DNA from: an uncultured Clostridia bacterium
GTDB lineage: Bacteria > Bacillota > Clostridia > UBA1381
Direction of reading: 5' to 3'
DNA length: 38,791 bases
NCBI GenBank assembly: GCA_944390955.1
Contig: CALXRY010000007.1
Coordinates: 1-38,791, forward strand
Part shown: positions 8,675 to 16,932 of the stretch, one piece after another
Layout of the letters: the number at the start of each line of letters is the position of its first letter
Position numbering within the stretch: the first letter of the stretch is position 1
Program-made: the position numbers and the translations under genes
The notes under the pieces: model-generated
Told to the model about the DNA's origin: nothing
Databases searched by the model: none
The model's input: only the letters and a program-made list of their open reading frames with translations

Positions 8675-8706
8675 AAAAAGGGGGCTGTCGCGTTAAAACA
8701 GTCCCC
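8675..8706 (-). terminator. intrinsic terminator after the polysaccharide biosynthesis gene
   Basis: Minus-strand stem GGGGACTGT (8706-8698) with ACAGCCCCC (8688-8680), one G-U pair, followed by TTTTT (8679-8675). The stem sequence matches the outer arms of the modular repeat elements at 15831, 20515 and 26763. Confidence 0.75.
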
Positions 8707-8713
8707 TGCAATT

Positions 8714-10555
8714 TTAATTTGATTTATGATGAAACGTCGGTACGATCTGTTCAAGCATTTCTATTACAGATTCTTTTTCATTATTGAGCGCCATACGCTT
8801 TATTATATTCAGCGCCCCCATAAACGTTTCTTCGTTTACGTATATCTGCTGACCTATAAAGATCTTCTTATTTTCCGTAGACTTAAGCCCCTCTTCATCC
8901 ATGAGCAGCTCTTCATACAGCTTTTCGCCCGGACGCAGTCCGGTAAACTTTATCTGGATGTCCTCATATGGTATTTTGCCGTGGAGACGTATAAGGTTTT
9001 CGGCAAGCGTCAGTATCTTGACAGGTTCGCCCATATCGAGTACGAATATCTCGCCGCCTCCGGCATCCGAAGCCGCCTGCAGTATCAATGACACTGCCTC
9101 GGGTATCGTCATAAAATACCGTATTATATCGGGATGCGTAACGGTCAGCGGGCCGCCCTCCTCAAGCTGTTTTTCAAACAGCGGTATGACCGATCCGTTG
9201 GAACCGAGAACGTTTCCGAAGCGCACCGTTATAAACTTCGTAACGCTCGAATGCTGCGCCATCTCCTGTATTATCATCTCACAGCAGCGCTTTGTCGCAC
9301 CCATGACGTTTGTCGGGTTCACCGCCTTGTCGGTAGAGATCAGCACAAATCTTTCGACCTTATAGAACTCGGCAAGCGTAGCTGCGTTGTATGTGCCTAT
9401 AATATTGTTTTTGACCGCTTCCTCGGGGTTATCCTCCATCAGCGGAACATGCTTATGTGCAGCCGCATGAAAAATAAGCTGGGGCTTATATGTAGAAAAC
9501 ACAAGATCAAGCTTTGCATAATCCCTTACCGAGCCGATCTCAACGTACAAATCAAGCGTATTGCCGTATTCATGCTTGAGCTCCTGCTGTATATCGTAGG
9601 CGTTATTTTCATATATGTCAAAAATTATTAATTTCCTCGGCCTATATTTCGCGATCTGACGACAAAGCTCCGAGCCTATAGAGCCCCCTCCGCCTGTAAT
9701 AAGGCACACTCTGCCGTTCACAAGCGAAGCAACGTTCTTATTGTCAAACGTGACCACGTCCCTGCCGAGCAGATCTTCTATTTTTATTCGTTTCGTCTGG
9801 TGAATAAGATCCTTGTCCACGCCTATCATTTCATGTATGTACGGCAATGTTTTTATTTCGCATCCGGTCTGTGAGCATATATCAATAATTTTCTTCCTTG
9901 ACGCAGCATCGAGCGACGGTATTGCTATAAGGATCGATTTTATATTGTATTTTTCGCACAGTGCGGGAATATCAGCCGTCTTCCCACGCACCTTTATACC
10001 CTTTACCATAAGCGACTGCTTGGCGTTGTCGTCATCAACCGCACATATTGGCTCATATTCGCAGTCGGTCTCCGTCATTTCCGATATGATCCTGTGCGCG
10101 GCATTTCCGGCACCTACGATAAGCGTCGGCATTTTCCCCGGCTGAGCTCTCGTCTGTTTTCTGATAAAGCCGTAAAGCCAGCTGTAGCCCGTCCTAAGCA
10201 CTACTATACCGCAAAGAGACACAAGATACGAAAACACAAGCATCAGCCGCGAATACGTGAATTCCAGCATATCGCACAATACATACGAAAAAGCAAAGCC
10301 TATCGTCAAACCCACAAAACACTTTATAAAATCGCTTATCTGGGCAAATCGCCATATATTGGTGTATACTCTGCAAATATACATGCAGGCTACAGACAGC
10401 ACGACAAACACCAGCACAGAGACATAATAGATGCTTATCGTTGCCGTCAGCACGTCCATTTCCGTAAGCATAACAAAGGCTATTATCGATGCAATTCCTA
10501 TAGTTGCGGCGTCTATGGCCATAAGCATCAGCTTTCTTATGTTCAGCCTCATCAT
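8714..10555 (-). CDS. FlaA1/CapD/PglF-type membrane nucleotide-sugar 4,6-dehydratase
   Basis: 613 residues, normal for the long CapD-like polysaccharide biosynthesis family. Residues about 8-125 form four membrane helices, followed by a CoA-binding-like Rossmann region (about 140-270, starting LIVGAGNAAHRII). The extended SDR domain has LITGGGGSIGSE near residue 287 for NAD(P). The active-site block STDKAVNPTNVMGATK has Met where ordinary SDRs have the catalytic Tyr, as known for PglF-type dehydratases. The likely reaction is conversion of UDP-GlcNAc to the 4-keto-6-deoxy sugar, an early step to bacillosamine-like or other modified sugars for surface glycans. Start follows GGAGGG. No complete glycan cluster is adjacent, so the end product is unknown. 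Confidence 0.88.
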   Translation of the reverse strand: MMRLNIRKLMLMAIDAATIGIASIIAFVMLTEMDVLTATISIYYVSVLVFVVLSVACMYICRVYTNIWRFAQISDFIKCFVGLTIGFAFSYVLCDMLEFTYSRLMLVFSYLVSLCGIVVLRTGYSWLYGFIRKQTRAQPGKMPTLIVGAGNAAHRIISEMTETDCEYEPICAVDDDNAKQSLMVKGIKVRGKTADIPALCEKYNIKSILIAIPSLDAASRKKIIDICSQTGCEIKTLPYIHEMIGVDKDLIHQTKRIKIEDLLGRDVVTFDNKNVASLVNGRVCLITGGGGSIGSELCRQIAKYRPRKLIIFDIYENNAYDIQQELKHEYGNTLDLYVEIGSVRDYAKLDLVFSTYKPQLIFHAAAHKHVPLMEDNPEEAVKNNIIGTYNAATLAEFYKVERFVLISTDKAVNPTNVMGATKRCCEMIIQEMAQHSSVTKFITVRFGNVLGSNGSVIPLFEKQLEEGGPLTVTHPDIIRYFMTIPEAVSLILQAASDAGGGEIFVLDMGEPVKILTLAENLIRLHGKIPYEDIQIKFTGLRPGEKLYEELLMDEEGLKSTENKKIFIGQQIYVNEETFMGALNIIKRMALNNEKESVIEMLEQIVPTFHHKSN

Positions 10556-10611
10556 TTTTCTATCATCCCTCCAAAATACACCGCGCCGCCGACGATGTAA
10601 TTATTTTAAAA

Positions 10612-11454
10612 TCACTCCTCCAACAGCATCGGGGCATATTTAAAGAATATCTCGACTGCTTCGCTGTATTCATCATTGCTAAGTATTGATTGAAGATATT
10701 CCTTTGCGCCCTCCTTATCGGATGTATTGTACATTGTCATAAGTGTATTCGTATCGGCGCGCTCTATTACGCTAAAGAACACTGCACGCTCATGCATCGT
10801 CATTGCACTCATGATCCTGTCATACAGTCTTTCTGCCCTAGATTCTGAGATAGCCGCCTGGGTCTCAGGATCAAGCTCTTCGCTCGTGTCCTCGTTAAAT
10901 GCATAGAGCTGCTCTTCTTCAAGCGCCGCCTGCTCCTCCTCTTCGTCATTATTTGTGGAATATTTCCTGCTATAGCTTTCATTCACCCTTGCTTCCGAAT
11001 CGTTGTCCTCCGACGTTCTTACGTTCGCCATACCGAGCGACGATCTTGCAGATTGTGTCTGAATGGTCGTTTCGTTATAGCTGTCCGCAGCATTTCCGTC
11101 TGCACCGCTGCTGTTCACGGAATCCGTTTCCGAAGCCGCTCTGTCTGTGTTCAAGGAATATTCGGATGACGATGACATCGCCCCCGATGAAGCACCTGCA
11201 CTCGTATATTTCTCTGCCTCACGCATATAATTCTCAAACGTTGTCTCATCGATCACGCCGCGGTCTACCAGATCTTTCGCCACATCCGTTATCACGTCCT
11301 GTATTTCTGCATCCTTCAACGCCTCCGACGCAGAAGCGATAACCGGCTCTATGTATCTCGGCACTATCACAAAATTATACAGCGACACACCTCCGATCGC
11401 AAGCACGGCGATCGCTGCAATCACTATAAGAACAATCTTTTTCCATAAGCTCAT
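10612..11454 (-). CDS. single-pass membrane protein with acidic/serine-rich linker, unknown function
   Basis: 280 residues. One N-terminal membrane helix (about 5-30, rich in I/V/A) anchors the protein. The middle (about 95-195) is low-complexity Ser, Ala, Asp and Glu, including an EEEEQAALEEEQ run, and is probably disordered. A helical C-terminal domain (about 205-280: RAERLYDRIMSAMTMHERAVFFSVIER and onward) loosely resembles the helical N-domains of MgtE-like or flagellar-type proteins; I cannot assign it. It ends about 57 bp before the dehydratase gene and may be co-transcribed with it from the promoter at 11544-11516. Confidence 0.7.
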   Translation of the reverse strand: MSLWKKIVLIVIAAIAVLAIGGVSLYNFVIVPRYIEPVIASASEALKDAEIQDVITDVAKDLVDRGVIDETTFENYMREAEKYTSAGASSGAMSSSSEYSLNTDRAASETDSVNSSGADGNAADSYNETTIQTQSARSSLGMANVRTSEDNDSEARVNESYSRKYSTNNDEEEEQAALEEEQLYAFNEDTSEELDPETQAAISESRAERLYDRIMSAMTMHERAVFFSVIERADTNTLMTMYNTSDKEGAKEYLQSILSNDEYSEAVEIFFKYAPMLLEE

Positions 11455-11515
11455 TGCATCTGGTCATTCCTTTCAACAAAATCAAATCACATTCACAAAA
11501 CCGTAAATATGATAT

Positions 11516-11544
11516 ATTATATCATAACTCTTCACAGATAACAA
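11516..11544 (-). promoter_or_regulatory. promoter of the membrane protein gene (and possibly the dehydratase)
   Basis: Minus strand: TTGTTA (11544-11539), 17-bp spacer, TATAAT (11521-11516), TG extension before the -10. About 60 nt before the ATG at 11454. Confidence 0.6.
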
Positions 11545-11553
11545 GATAAATTT

Positions 11554-12387
11554 TTAATTTCTATATTTTTCCGTTATCACCCCTGATATTGCGGCATATT
11601 GAGGATATTCCCGTCTTATCCTTGCATCGCATCGGAGACAGAAATCACGGCGCAGCCACGGCGTATCACGCATCTGCTGCTTCATGCCCCACGTATGCGT
11701 AAAGCATTTCTCCCCATGAGCAAACAGCCTTGCAAGATGGGAAAACGCTCTTACCTCTATTCCGAGTTTTGCGGCGCACATATTTATAAGCCGCTGCTCT
11801 GCAAACACCATATATCTGAGCGGATCACCGGTATTTTCCGCATTTTTCATAAACTCTATGGCAGTTTTTGTATAATAATCAAGCAATTCCTGCGACTTTA
11901 TGACAACAAACGCCGTATTGCACGCCGGAAGCTCCCAGTCAAGCTCTGGCCATTCATAGCTGCCGCGCATGGAAAAGCCGCTGCGCGGAGGGTACACATC
12001 CGGATAAAGTTCCTCAAAATGTATTACCGTACATTCGCCCAGCTTGTCAAAAAGTATCTCCTCCCATACGATAAAATCCGTATCGATCATCGCCGTCGGC
12101 GCTTTCTGCTTTCTCAGCGCAAAAAGCTTTCCCGCCGCCCAGAACATCTGCGGGTCAATATCGCCATCAACCTCTAGGCGCTCTGTCTCATCATATATTC
12201 CAATTATCCCTGTTTTTCTGTAATATTCAAGCGCCATATCATCGGCGCAGAGCTTTATCTTCCCGTTCTTTTCCTTCCACCTGAGAGCTGACAGAATCGT
12301 AGTAAGCAGCTCAAAATCCTCTATAAAATATTCTCCTCCGTGCCTTAAAGCAAACGGAGCCGTCCAGTTTATATGTATACCGTTCAT
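11554..12387 (-). CDS. glycosyltransferase-like protein coupled to the GSYGSF repeat protein
   Basis: 277 residues, soluble, no signal peptide. The segment APTAMIDTDFIVWEE (about residues 96-110) has a D-x-D followed by Trp, in the position and style of nucleotide-sugar-binding DXD motifs of GT-A transferases. The flanking LLTTILSALRWKEKNG and the C-terminal AEQRLINMCAAKLG blocks resemble capsular or DUF6734-like transferases from Firmicutes. I recognise no closer match. Its ATG overlaps the stop of the upstream repeat protein by 4 nt (ATGA), so the two are translationally coupled. It may glycosylate, or otherwise act on, that Ser/Tyr-rich partner or a surface polymer. This is inference from motif and coupling only. 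Confidence 0.65.
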   Translation of the reverse strand: MNGIHINWTAPFALRHGGEYFIEDFELLTTILSALRWKEKNGKIKLCADDMALEYYRKTGIIGIYDETERLEVDGDIDPQMFWAAGKLFALRKQKAPTAMIDTDFIVWEEILFDKLGECTVIHFEELYPDVYPPRSGFSMRGSYEWPELDWELPACNTAFVVIKSQELLDYYTKTAIEFMKNAENTGDPLRYMVFAEQRLINMCAAKLGIEVRAFSHLARLFAHGEKCFTHTWGMKQQMRDTPWLRRDFCLRCDARIRREYPQYAAISGVITEKYRN

Positions 12388-12941
12388 ATAAGATCTATCC
12401 CATATCCATTCACGAATATAAACGGATTTATTATATGCGCGTACGGATCCCTGTAGGAGCCGACGCCGTAAAGCGAACTGTGGGAGCCGCCGAATGAGCC
12501 GTAGGATCCCGAAAACGAGCCTGCGTACGAACCGACTCGCTCATATTCGTATTCGTATTCATACCAATGAAAATACGAGCCGCCGAACGATCCGTAGGAG
12601 CCTGAAAACGATGTAAGCAGAAATGACGAAGCATACGATGACATAAACGACCCGAAAGAGCCACCGCCTATCGACAGCGATTCGTCCCTCCATTGGACCA
12701 AAGCATATTCCGGCGCGGGAGCCTCGAACTCCGGCACAAAGCCGTCAAACGTTATGCCGGTCTCCGCTGCTGCTTTCTCCGTGACAGGAATAGCAGCGCT
12801 GACGTCGCCTATAGCCGTATAATGCATATCCGGCTCCGACGGAAGCGTAAATTCATTATCGCAGACGGCAATATATCTGCAGCCGCTGCCGACCGCCTCG
12901 CAGAGCTCCCTCTGCGAAAATACTATCGTATCAAATCTCAT
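12384..12941 (-). CDS. Gly/Ser/Tyr-rich GSYGSF-repeat protein, unknown function
   Basis: 185 residues in two parts. Residues 1-90 look globular and end in a Pro/Glu stretch (VPEFEAPAPEY). Residues 93-170 are low complexity, dominated by Gly, Ser, Tyr and Phe. The 11-residue unit FSGSYGSFGGS occurs exactly twice (112-122 and 143-153), separated by an alternating YEYEYEYE stretch (about 127-134). There is no signal peptide, membrane helix or catalytic motif. Only two cysteines occur (14 and 21), both in the N-terminal part. The start follows AAGGAGC and the gene has its own promoter. The Ser/Tyr-rich tail could be a scaffold or acceptor for the coupled downstream glycosyltransferase-like protein, or an adhesive or condensate-forming segment. 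Confidence 0.75.
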   Translation of the reverse strand: MRFDTIVFSQRELCEAVGSGCRYIAVCDNEFTLPSEPDMHYTAIGDVSAAIPVTEKAAAETGITFDGFVPEFEAPAPEYALVQWRDESLSIGGGSFGSFMSSYASSFLLTSFSGSYGSFGGSYFHWYEYEYEYERVGSYAGSFSGSYGSFGGSHSSLYGVGSYRDPYAHIINPFIFVNGYGIDLI

Positions 12942-13006
12942 ATATTGTCATCAGCTCCTTATAGATACAGCCCGGCAGAGGCTGAACATGTCTTTCTGTC
13001 TTTTTA

Positions 13007-13035
13007 ATTATAGCATATATATTAAAATTTCACAA
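13007..13035 (-). promoter_or_regulatory. promoter of the GSYGSF-repeat/glycosyltransferase-like pair
   Basis: Minus strand: TTGTGA (13035-13030), 17-bp spacer, extended -10 TGCTATAAT (box 13012-13007). About 65 nt before the ATG at 12941. Confidence 0.65.
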
Positions 13036-13045
13036 GTGCGGATTT

Positions 13046-13885
13046 TCATTTTTTATCAGTATTTTTCAATCGTTCAAAAAAATCCTCCTCAAGAAGCATA
13101 TTGAATTCCGCTCCGTAAAGGAATATATTCATACACACATACAGCCAGAGCATAAGGAATATTATCGCCGTCAGTGAGCCGTAAACGTACGAATAATTTG
13201 AAAACCGCTCGATATATATCGAATATATCTGCGAAAACACGATCCAGCCGCCCGCGGCAAGAGCCGCTCCCGGGAGCTGCCGCCGAAAGCTGTTTATCCG
13301 CTGCGGCAGGAATTTATAGAAAGACGCAAATATCAGCGTCAGAACAGCCATAAACAGCACAAGCCTGAACCGCATAAGTTTTCTCAGAGCAGGCAGTATG
13401 AACGTGCCCTCTAGCCTTTCTGTTATAGAGCCGCCGAAGCCAAACACTCCTATAGTGAGCAGCAACGCGATCATGAACAGCAGCGTATATACCACAGATA
13501 TAAAGCGCGCAAAAATATAGCTTCTCTCCTTTTCCGGCCTGAACACGTTATTAAGCCCAAGATAGAGCGCCATAATGCCCTTCGACGCAAGCCACAGCGT
13601 CGATACGGCCGTTACCGAGATAAGACCTATCGACGAATCGAATACCTCCATAAGTATCTCGCTAACAAGCGACGCTATCTCCGAGGGTATGTGCCGGTAA
13701 ACCTCCGTCAGGACCTGCTCAATATCGATCGGAAGAAAATATTTTGCCAGCGTTATTAGCAGCATTATGAACGGGGTTACGGAAAACACTATAAAAAATG
13801 ACGCCTGAGCCGCATACAGCCCAAGATTATCCTTTATGACCCTGTCTATAAACCTGGCAATATTTTTTAAAAACCGCTTTATCAA
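13046..13885 (-). CDS. YihY/BrkB family membrane protein
   Basis: About 279 residues with six predicted membrane helices. The N-terminal motif NLGLYAAQASFFIVFSVTPFIMLL is the family hallmark (N-x-x-x-A-A-x-x-F), and WLYVCMNIFLYGAEFN near the C-terminus is the second conserved block (G-A-E-x-N). The family was once annotated as ribonuclease BN by mistake; its members are inner-membrane proteins, probably transporters, of unknown substrate. I prefer TTG at 13885 as the start because GAGGGGG lies 7-8 nt upstream. The ATG at 13909 would add eight residues but has only a weak ribosome site. Confidence 0.87.
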   Translation of the reverse strand: MIKRFLKNIARFIDRVIKDNLGLYAAQASFFIVFSVTPFIMLLITLAKYFLPIDIEQVLTEVYRHIPSEIASLVSEILMEVFDSSIGLISVTAVSTLWLASKGIMALYLGLNNVFRPEKERSYIFARFISVVYTLLFMIALLLTIGVFGFGGSITERLEGTFILPALRKLMRFRLVLFMAVLTLIFASFYKFLPQRINSFRRQLPGAALAAGGWIVFSQIYSIYIERFSNYSYVYGSLTAIIFLMLWLYVCMNIFLYGAEFNMLLEEDFFERLKNTDKK

Positions 13886-13935
13886 CAAAACACCCCCTCG
13901 GAAAATCATTTTTTATTTTATCCCTGTTTTGTCTT

Positions 13936-14652
13936 TTAATACAGCATGAAATCAGCGCGTATATCATCCGGGTAGCCGGCATACATATCCGCAGCGCTTT
14001 CCGTATAGCCAAACTCAAAACCCTTGGCACTTCCGTCGCTGTATGCCGCATATCTGTATATATACATTCCGTTCTCGTTTATAAGAATATAATAATAATC
14101 GCTCCCGCTCCTGTTTTCCTCTATTATAGCAGAAGGATGCTCACTCAAAAACGCTCTCATATCCATTGCCGGAGTATCAGCCGGGGAGTCGTCAGCTATG
14201 ATATACTGATATGCGCTGCCATCGCTCGAAGTGAGCGAAAGCTGCACTCCTTCTCCTTCCAAGCCATCCGGCTCGAAGTTCTCCGGATACGGACAGGCGA
14301 AGCCGTATATATCGTCCTCATACGTCGAGAATACGATCTCCGCCGCAGGCTCTCTGCCGGGCGTTCGCGTCGCTTCTAAGCCATATTCTTCCTCATCATC
14401 CGGTTCGGAACTCTCACGCACACTCGCCGATGGCGACGGTCTTAGCGATGGTGTGGGCTGTACTGAAGGCGATGGGCTTACCGCAGTCTGTACACCCGGA
14501 GTCGGAGACGCGTTTATGTATGGGCTCGAATCGACCATGAATGTATATGCTCCGTAGATGCAGGCTATAAACAGCGCGGCAAACAGCATCGATACCAAAA
14601 ATATCCTGCCCGGGTGTCCGCGCCTTTTTTTTCTTTTCTTCTTCTGAGCCAT
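13936..14652 (-). CDS. TM-anchored extracytoplasmic protein with Pro/Ser/Thr linker, unknown function
   Basis: 238 residues from ATG 14652, chosen for GGGAGA 8-10 nt upstream; the longer frame starts with TTG. The N-terminus is strongly basic (KKKRKKRR), then one membrane helix (about 17-38). A long SPTP/PSPS/RPSPS linker (about 48-85) leads to a folded region (about 105-238) containing FSTYEDDIYGFACPYPENFEP, the edge-strand pattern of PsbP/Mog1-like domains seen in other Firmicute surface proteins. No catalytic motif is visible. It is probably displayed outside the membrane. It lies 50 bp from the BrkB gene and may share a transcript with it. Confidence 0.72.
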   Translation of the reverse strand: MAQKKKRKKRRGHPGRIFLVSMLFAALFIACIYGAYTFMVDSSPYINASPTPGVQTAVSPSPSVQPTPSLRPSPSASVRESSEPDDEEEYGLEATRTPGREPAAEIVFSTYEDDIYGFACPYPENFEPDGLEGEGVQLSLTSSDGSAYQYIIADDSPADTPAMDMRAFLSEHPSAIIEENRSGSDYYYILINENGMYIYRYAAYSDGSAKGFEFGYTESAADMYAGYPDDIRADFMLY

Positions 14653-14806
14653 CAGCAAGCTCTCCCTTCGGTATTGTTTTAGTCAATTTTGCAGTCAAAC
14701 AGCTGCTTTGTTAAGCGTGTATATTATCTGCTTCTGTCAAAGCTTATATATTGTTATAATACCACAAAACGTCAAGCTTTTCAATATAAAATTCACAAAA
14801 TATATA

Positions 14807-14835
14807 TTTACAAATCCCTTGAAATATAGTATACT
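14807..14835 (+). promoter_or_regulatory. promoter of the glycerophosphodiesterase gene
   Basis: TTTACA (14807-14812), 17-bp spacer, TATACT (14830-14835). The leader of about 85 nt contains a GC-rich inverted repeat, GCCGCC (14881-14886) with GGCGGC (14895-14900), ahead of the ribosome site. The gap 14653-14926 holds no gene that I can support. Confidence 0.65.
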
Positions 14836-14926
14836 AAAAGGAGCACGGACGTTTGCGGAGTGTTTTTCCGTTTCCGCCGAGCCGCCGGCGGTACGGCGGC
14901 GTTTAATTTTAAAAGGAGTAATCGAA

Positions 14927-15829
14927 TTGAGAAAAAAATTGTGGATTCTGACAGTGCTGCTGTTTATCATTTCCACCGCGGATACTTTTCTGTCGCCGCA
15001 GACAGCAAGACCGCAGTCAGTTACCGCAGAAACACCGCTGCAGCCGCCTCCCGAGGCTACCTTCAGCGTGGAAATAAGCTCAGAGCCAATCTTTGCGGAT
15101 TATCAAACCGACCGGTTCGTGGCCCACAGGGGACTTTCCGATCACGCTCCCGAAAACACCATGCCGGCATTTGAGCTTGCAGGAAAATCCGGTTTCTGGG
15201 GCATTGAAACAGATATTATAGAAACTCTCGACGGCGTGTTCATGTGTATGCACGACGACGAGCTCGACAGAACGACAACAGGGACGGGCGATGTGCTTAG
15301 CTATACCTACAGCGAACTTATGTCGTTTGATGTGGACTACGGCAACGACATTGAAGACTACCCGGGACTCAAGATCCCGACAATGATAGAATACCTCAAT
15401 ATGTGCGTCATATACAACTGCGTGCCCGTGATCGAAATAAAGAAAATAAATGACTATGAGGCATTTCTGAAAACAATTGAGGAAAGCGGTCTCATAAACA
15501 GATGCATAATCTCGGGCGGGATAGAGGATCTGCTGAAAATACGTGAGCTCAATACCGATATACCGCTTATGGTCGTGGGCTATTCAAACAAGCCCTATAC
15601 CTTTTATACCGAGCTCATACAGCAGCTTCCCGAAAACTCGGGAATACTCTACGATTATCACAGCGTAGACCAAGCTGTTGTTGACGAGCTGCACTCAATG
15701 GGACTGATAGCCGGAGTATGGACGCTTGATTCGGGTGAGGAGGCTGCTCAGTACATGAGCTATGGTGTGGATTTTGTCGTGACGAACCATATCCCGGGGC
15801 TAAACCACATGATAAACGAGAACGAATAA
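14927..15829 (+). CDS. membrane-anchored glycerophosphodiester phosphodiesterase family protein
   Basis: 300 residues. Start chosen as TTG 14927 because AAAGGAG lies 8 nt upstream and the next residues (RKKLWILTVLLFII) form a signal-anchor; the reading frame is open further upstream but without a ribosome site. The GDPD barrel has AHRGLSDHAPENT (catalytic His-Arg), GIETDI (metal Glu and Asp) and MHDDELDRTTTG (catalytic second His), all intact. The C-terminal VWTLDSGEEAAQYMSYGVDFVVTN is the usual closing block. It hydrolyses glycerophosphodiesters to glycerol-3-phosphate and an alcohol, outside the membrane, in lipid or teichoic-acid-related turnover. Its stop codon is followed at once by the modular repeat element. 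Confidence 0.9.
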   Translation: MRKKLWILTVLLFIISTADTFLSPQTARPQSVTAETPLQPPPEATFSVEISSEPIFADYQTDRFVAHRGLSDHAPENTMPAFELAGKSGFWGIETDIIETLDGVFMCMHDDELDRTTTGTGDVLSYTYSELMSFDVDYGNDIEDYPGLKIPTMIEYLNMCVIYNCVPVIEIKKINDYEAFLKTIEESGLINRCIISGGIEDLLKIRELNTDIPLMVVGYSNKPYTFYTELIQQLPENSGILYDYHSVDQAVVDELHSMGLIAGVWTLDSGEEAAQYMSYGVDFVVTNHIPGLNHMINENE

Positions 15830-15830
15830 T

Positions 15831-16064
15831 GGGGCTGTCGCTTTTAGCGCAGACCGCAGCACAGAATAAAAGCTGTTCTGCTACGAATAAAACGAACCAC
15901 TCGGCGTACTTGCGCTTCCGCTATGCGGAAGTTGCCAAAGGCAAGTTTTGCAAAGCAAAACCGCAGGCATACGCCGTCGGGCAAGGGTTTGCAAGCAAAC
16001 CTTCGTTTCATCCGTTCTGCATCTAAAATCGAGCAGCCCTATGCGATTCTTAATACGACAGTAC
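15831..16064 (+). repeat. modular hairpin repeat element, copy 1 (longest)
   Basis: Starts 2 nt after the GDPD stop with GGGGCTGTCGCTTTTAGCGC and ends with TTCTTAATACGACAG, so the ends form an inverted repeat. A conserved block near the 3' end (GTTCTGCATCTAAAATCG, then GCAGCCCTATGCGATTCTT) is shared with copy 2 and, more weakly, copy 3. The interior is a string of short hairpins: CTTCCGC/GCGGAAG, TTGCC/GGCAA, TTTTGC/GCAAAA and GGTTTGC/GCAAACC, enclosed by GGCGTA/TACGCC. A 65-codon ORF here is an artefact of the repeat. It separates GDPD from cdaA. Confidence 0.8.
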
Positions 16065-16089
16065 CATCAAAATAAAAAGGGGGAGAAAA

Positions 16090-16932
16090 ATGCAGGATTT
16101 CTTTGTACAGCTTTCAAGATATTTTCGTATTTTGCGCATAAACGATGCAGTGGATATATTGATTGTCGCTGTTATTTTGTATTATATGATAAAAATCGTG
16201 CGCGAAACACGGGCAATGCAGCTCCTGAAAGGCCTCGCAATATTCGGCATAGCATTTATTGTGAGCAGCGCTCTCAGGCTGACAGCGCTTAATTATATCC
16301 TGAGCACCACTCTCCAATTCGGAGTTTTTGCGATAATCGTAATCTTCCAGCCGGAGCTGCGGAATATACTTGAGAGAATAGGGCGAGTCAAGGTAGGAAA
16401 TATCATAGACCTTAACGGCGGTGATGACGAAGCGCTTATCCAAGAGGCGATCGCCGCCGTTTCCGAGGCGGCGGCAAACATGTCCGCAACGCGCACGGGA
16501 GCACTTATGGTGTTTGAGCGCGAAACACGGCTGGGCGAATATATTTCCACCGGAACGCTGCTCGACGCAAAAATCTCAAGCCGACTGCTTGAAAATATTT
16601 TTGTACCGAATACGCCGCTTCATGACGGCGCAGTTATAATGCGCGGCGATAAAATAATCACTGCAGGCTGTCTGCTGCCTCTGACTGCAAACAACAACCT
16701 CTCAAAAGACCTCGGCACACGTCACAGAGCCGCCATAGGGCTCTCCGAGGTAACTGACGCCGCAATTATAGTCGTGAGCGAGGAAACGGGAAAGATCTCA
16801 ATAGCTTTGAACGGCTCGCTTACACGCAACCTAAATGAAGAGTCACTGAAAAAGGCGCTCACAAAAATACTTACAAAAAATCAGCGCACATCAGATGCGC
16901 TCGGAAAAATCAAATTCTGGAGGTCAAAATGA
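16090..16932 (+). CDS. cdaA: diadenylate cyclase CdaA (c-di-AMP synthase)
   Basis: 280 residues, the usual CdaA size. Three N-terminal membrane helices (about 14-90) precede the DAC domain, which condenses two ATP into c-di-AMP at the membrane. The two catalytic blocks are intact: LHDGAVIMRGDKI (DGA at about 179-181) and GTRHRAAIGLSE (RHR at about 211-213). Ribosome site AGGGGGAG precedes the ATG. The stop overlaps the cdaR start by 4 nt, the conserved Firmicute pairing in which CdaR modulates CdaA. The gap to GDPD is filled by the repeat element, so the promoter is unclear; read-through from the GDPD promoter is possible. Confidence 0.96.
   Translation: MQDFFVQLSRYFRILRINDAVDILIVAVILYYMIKIVRETRAMQLLKGLAIFGIAFIVSSALRLTALNYILSTTLQFGVFAIIVIFQPELRNILERIGRVKVGNIIDLNGGDDEALIQEAIAAVSEAAANMSATRTGALMVFERETRLGEYISTGTLLDAKISSRLLENIFVPNTPLHDGAVIMRGDKIITAGCLLPLTANNNLSKDLGTRHRAAIGLSEVTDAAIIVVSEETGKISIALNGSLTRNLNEESLKKALTKILTKNQRTSDALGKIKFWRSK

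Noticed and set aside
12384-12941. RiPP precursor peptide
   Set aside because: At 185 residues with a folded N-terminal part, Cys only at positions 14 and 21, and no radical SAM, YcaO, LanM-type enzyme or peptidase-transporter beside it, the RiPP reading has no support.
15829-16026. 65-codon ORF starting MGLSLLAQTAA
   Set aside because: It is the translation of the modular repeat; the same GLSLLAQTAA start appears at 20708 on the other strand within copy 2. There is no ribosome site and no similarity beyond the repeat.
15831-16064. Insertion sequence or invertible promoter switch
   Set aside because: The inverted ends carry no transposase or recombinase gene, and no promoter is visible inside the element that inversion would redirect.
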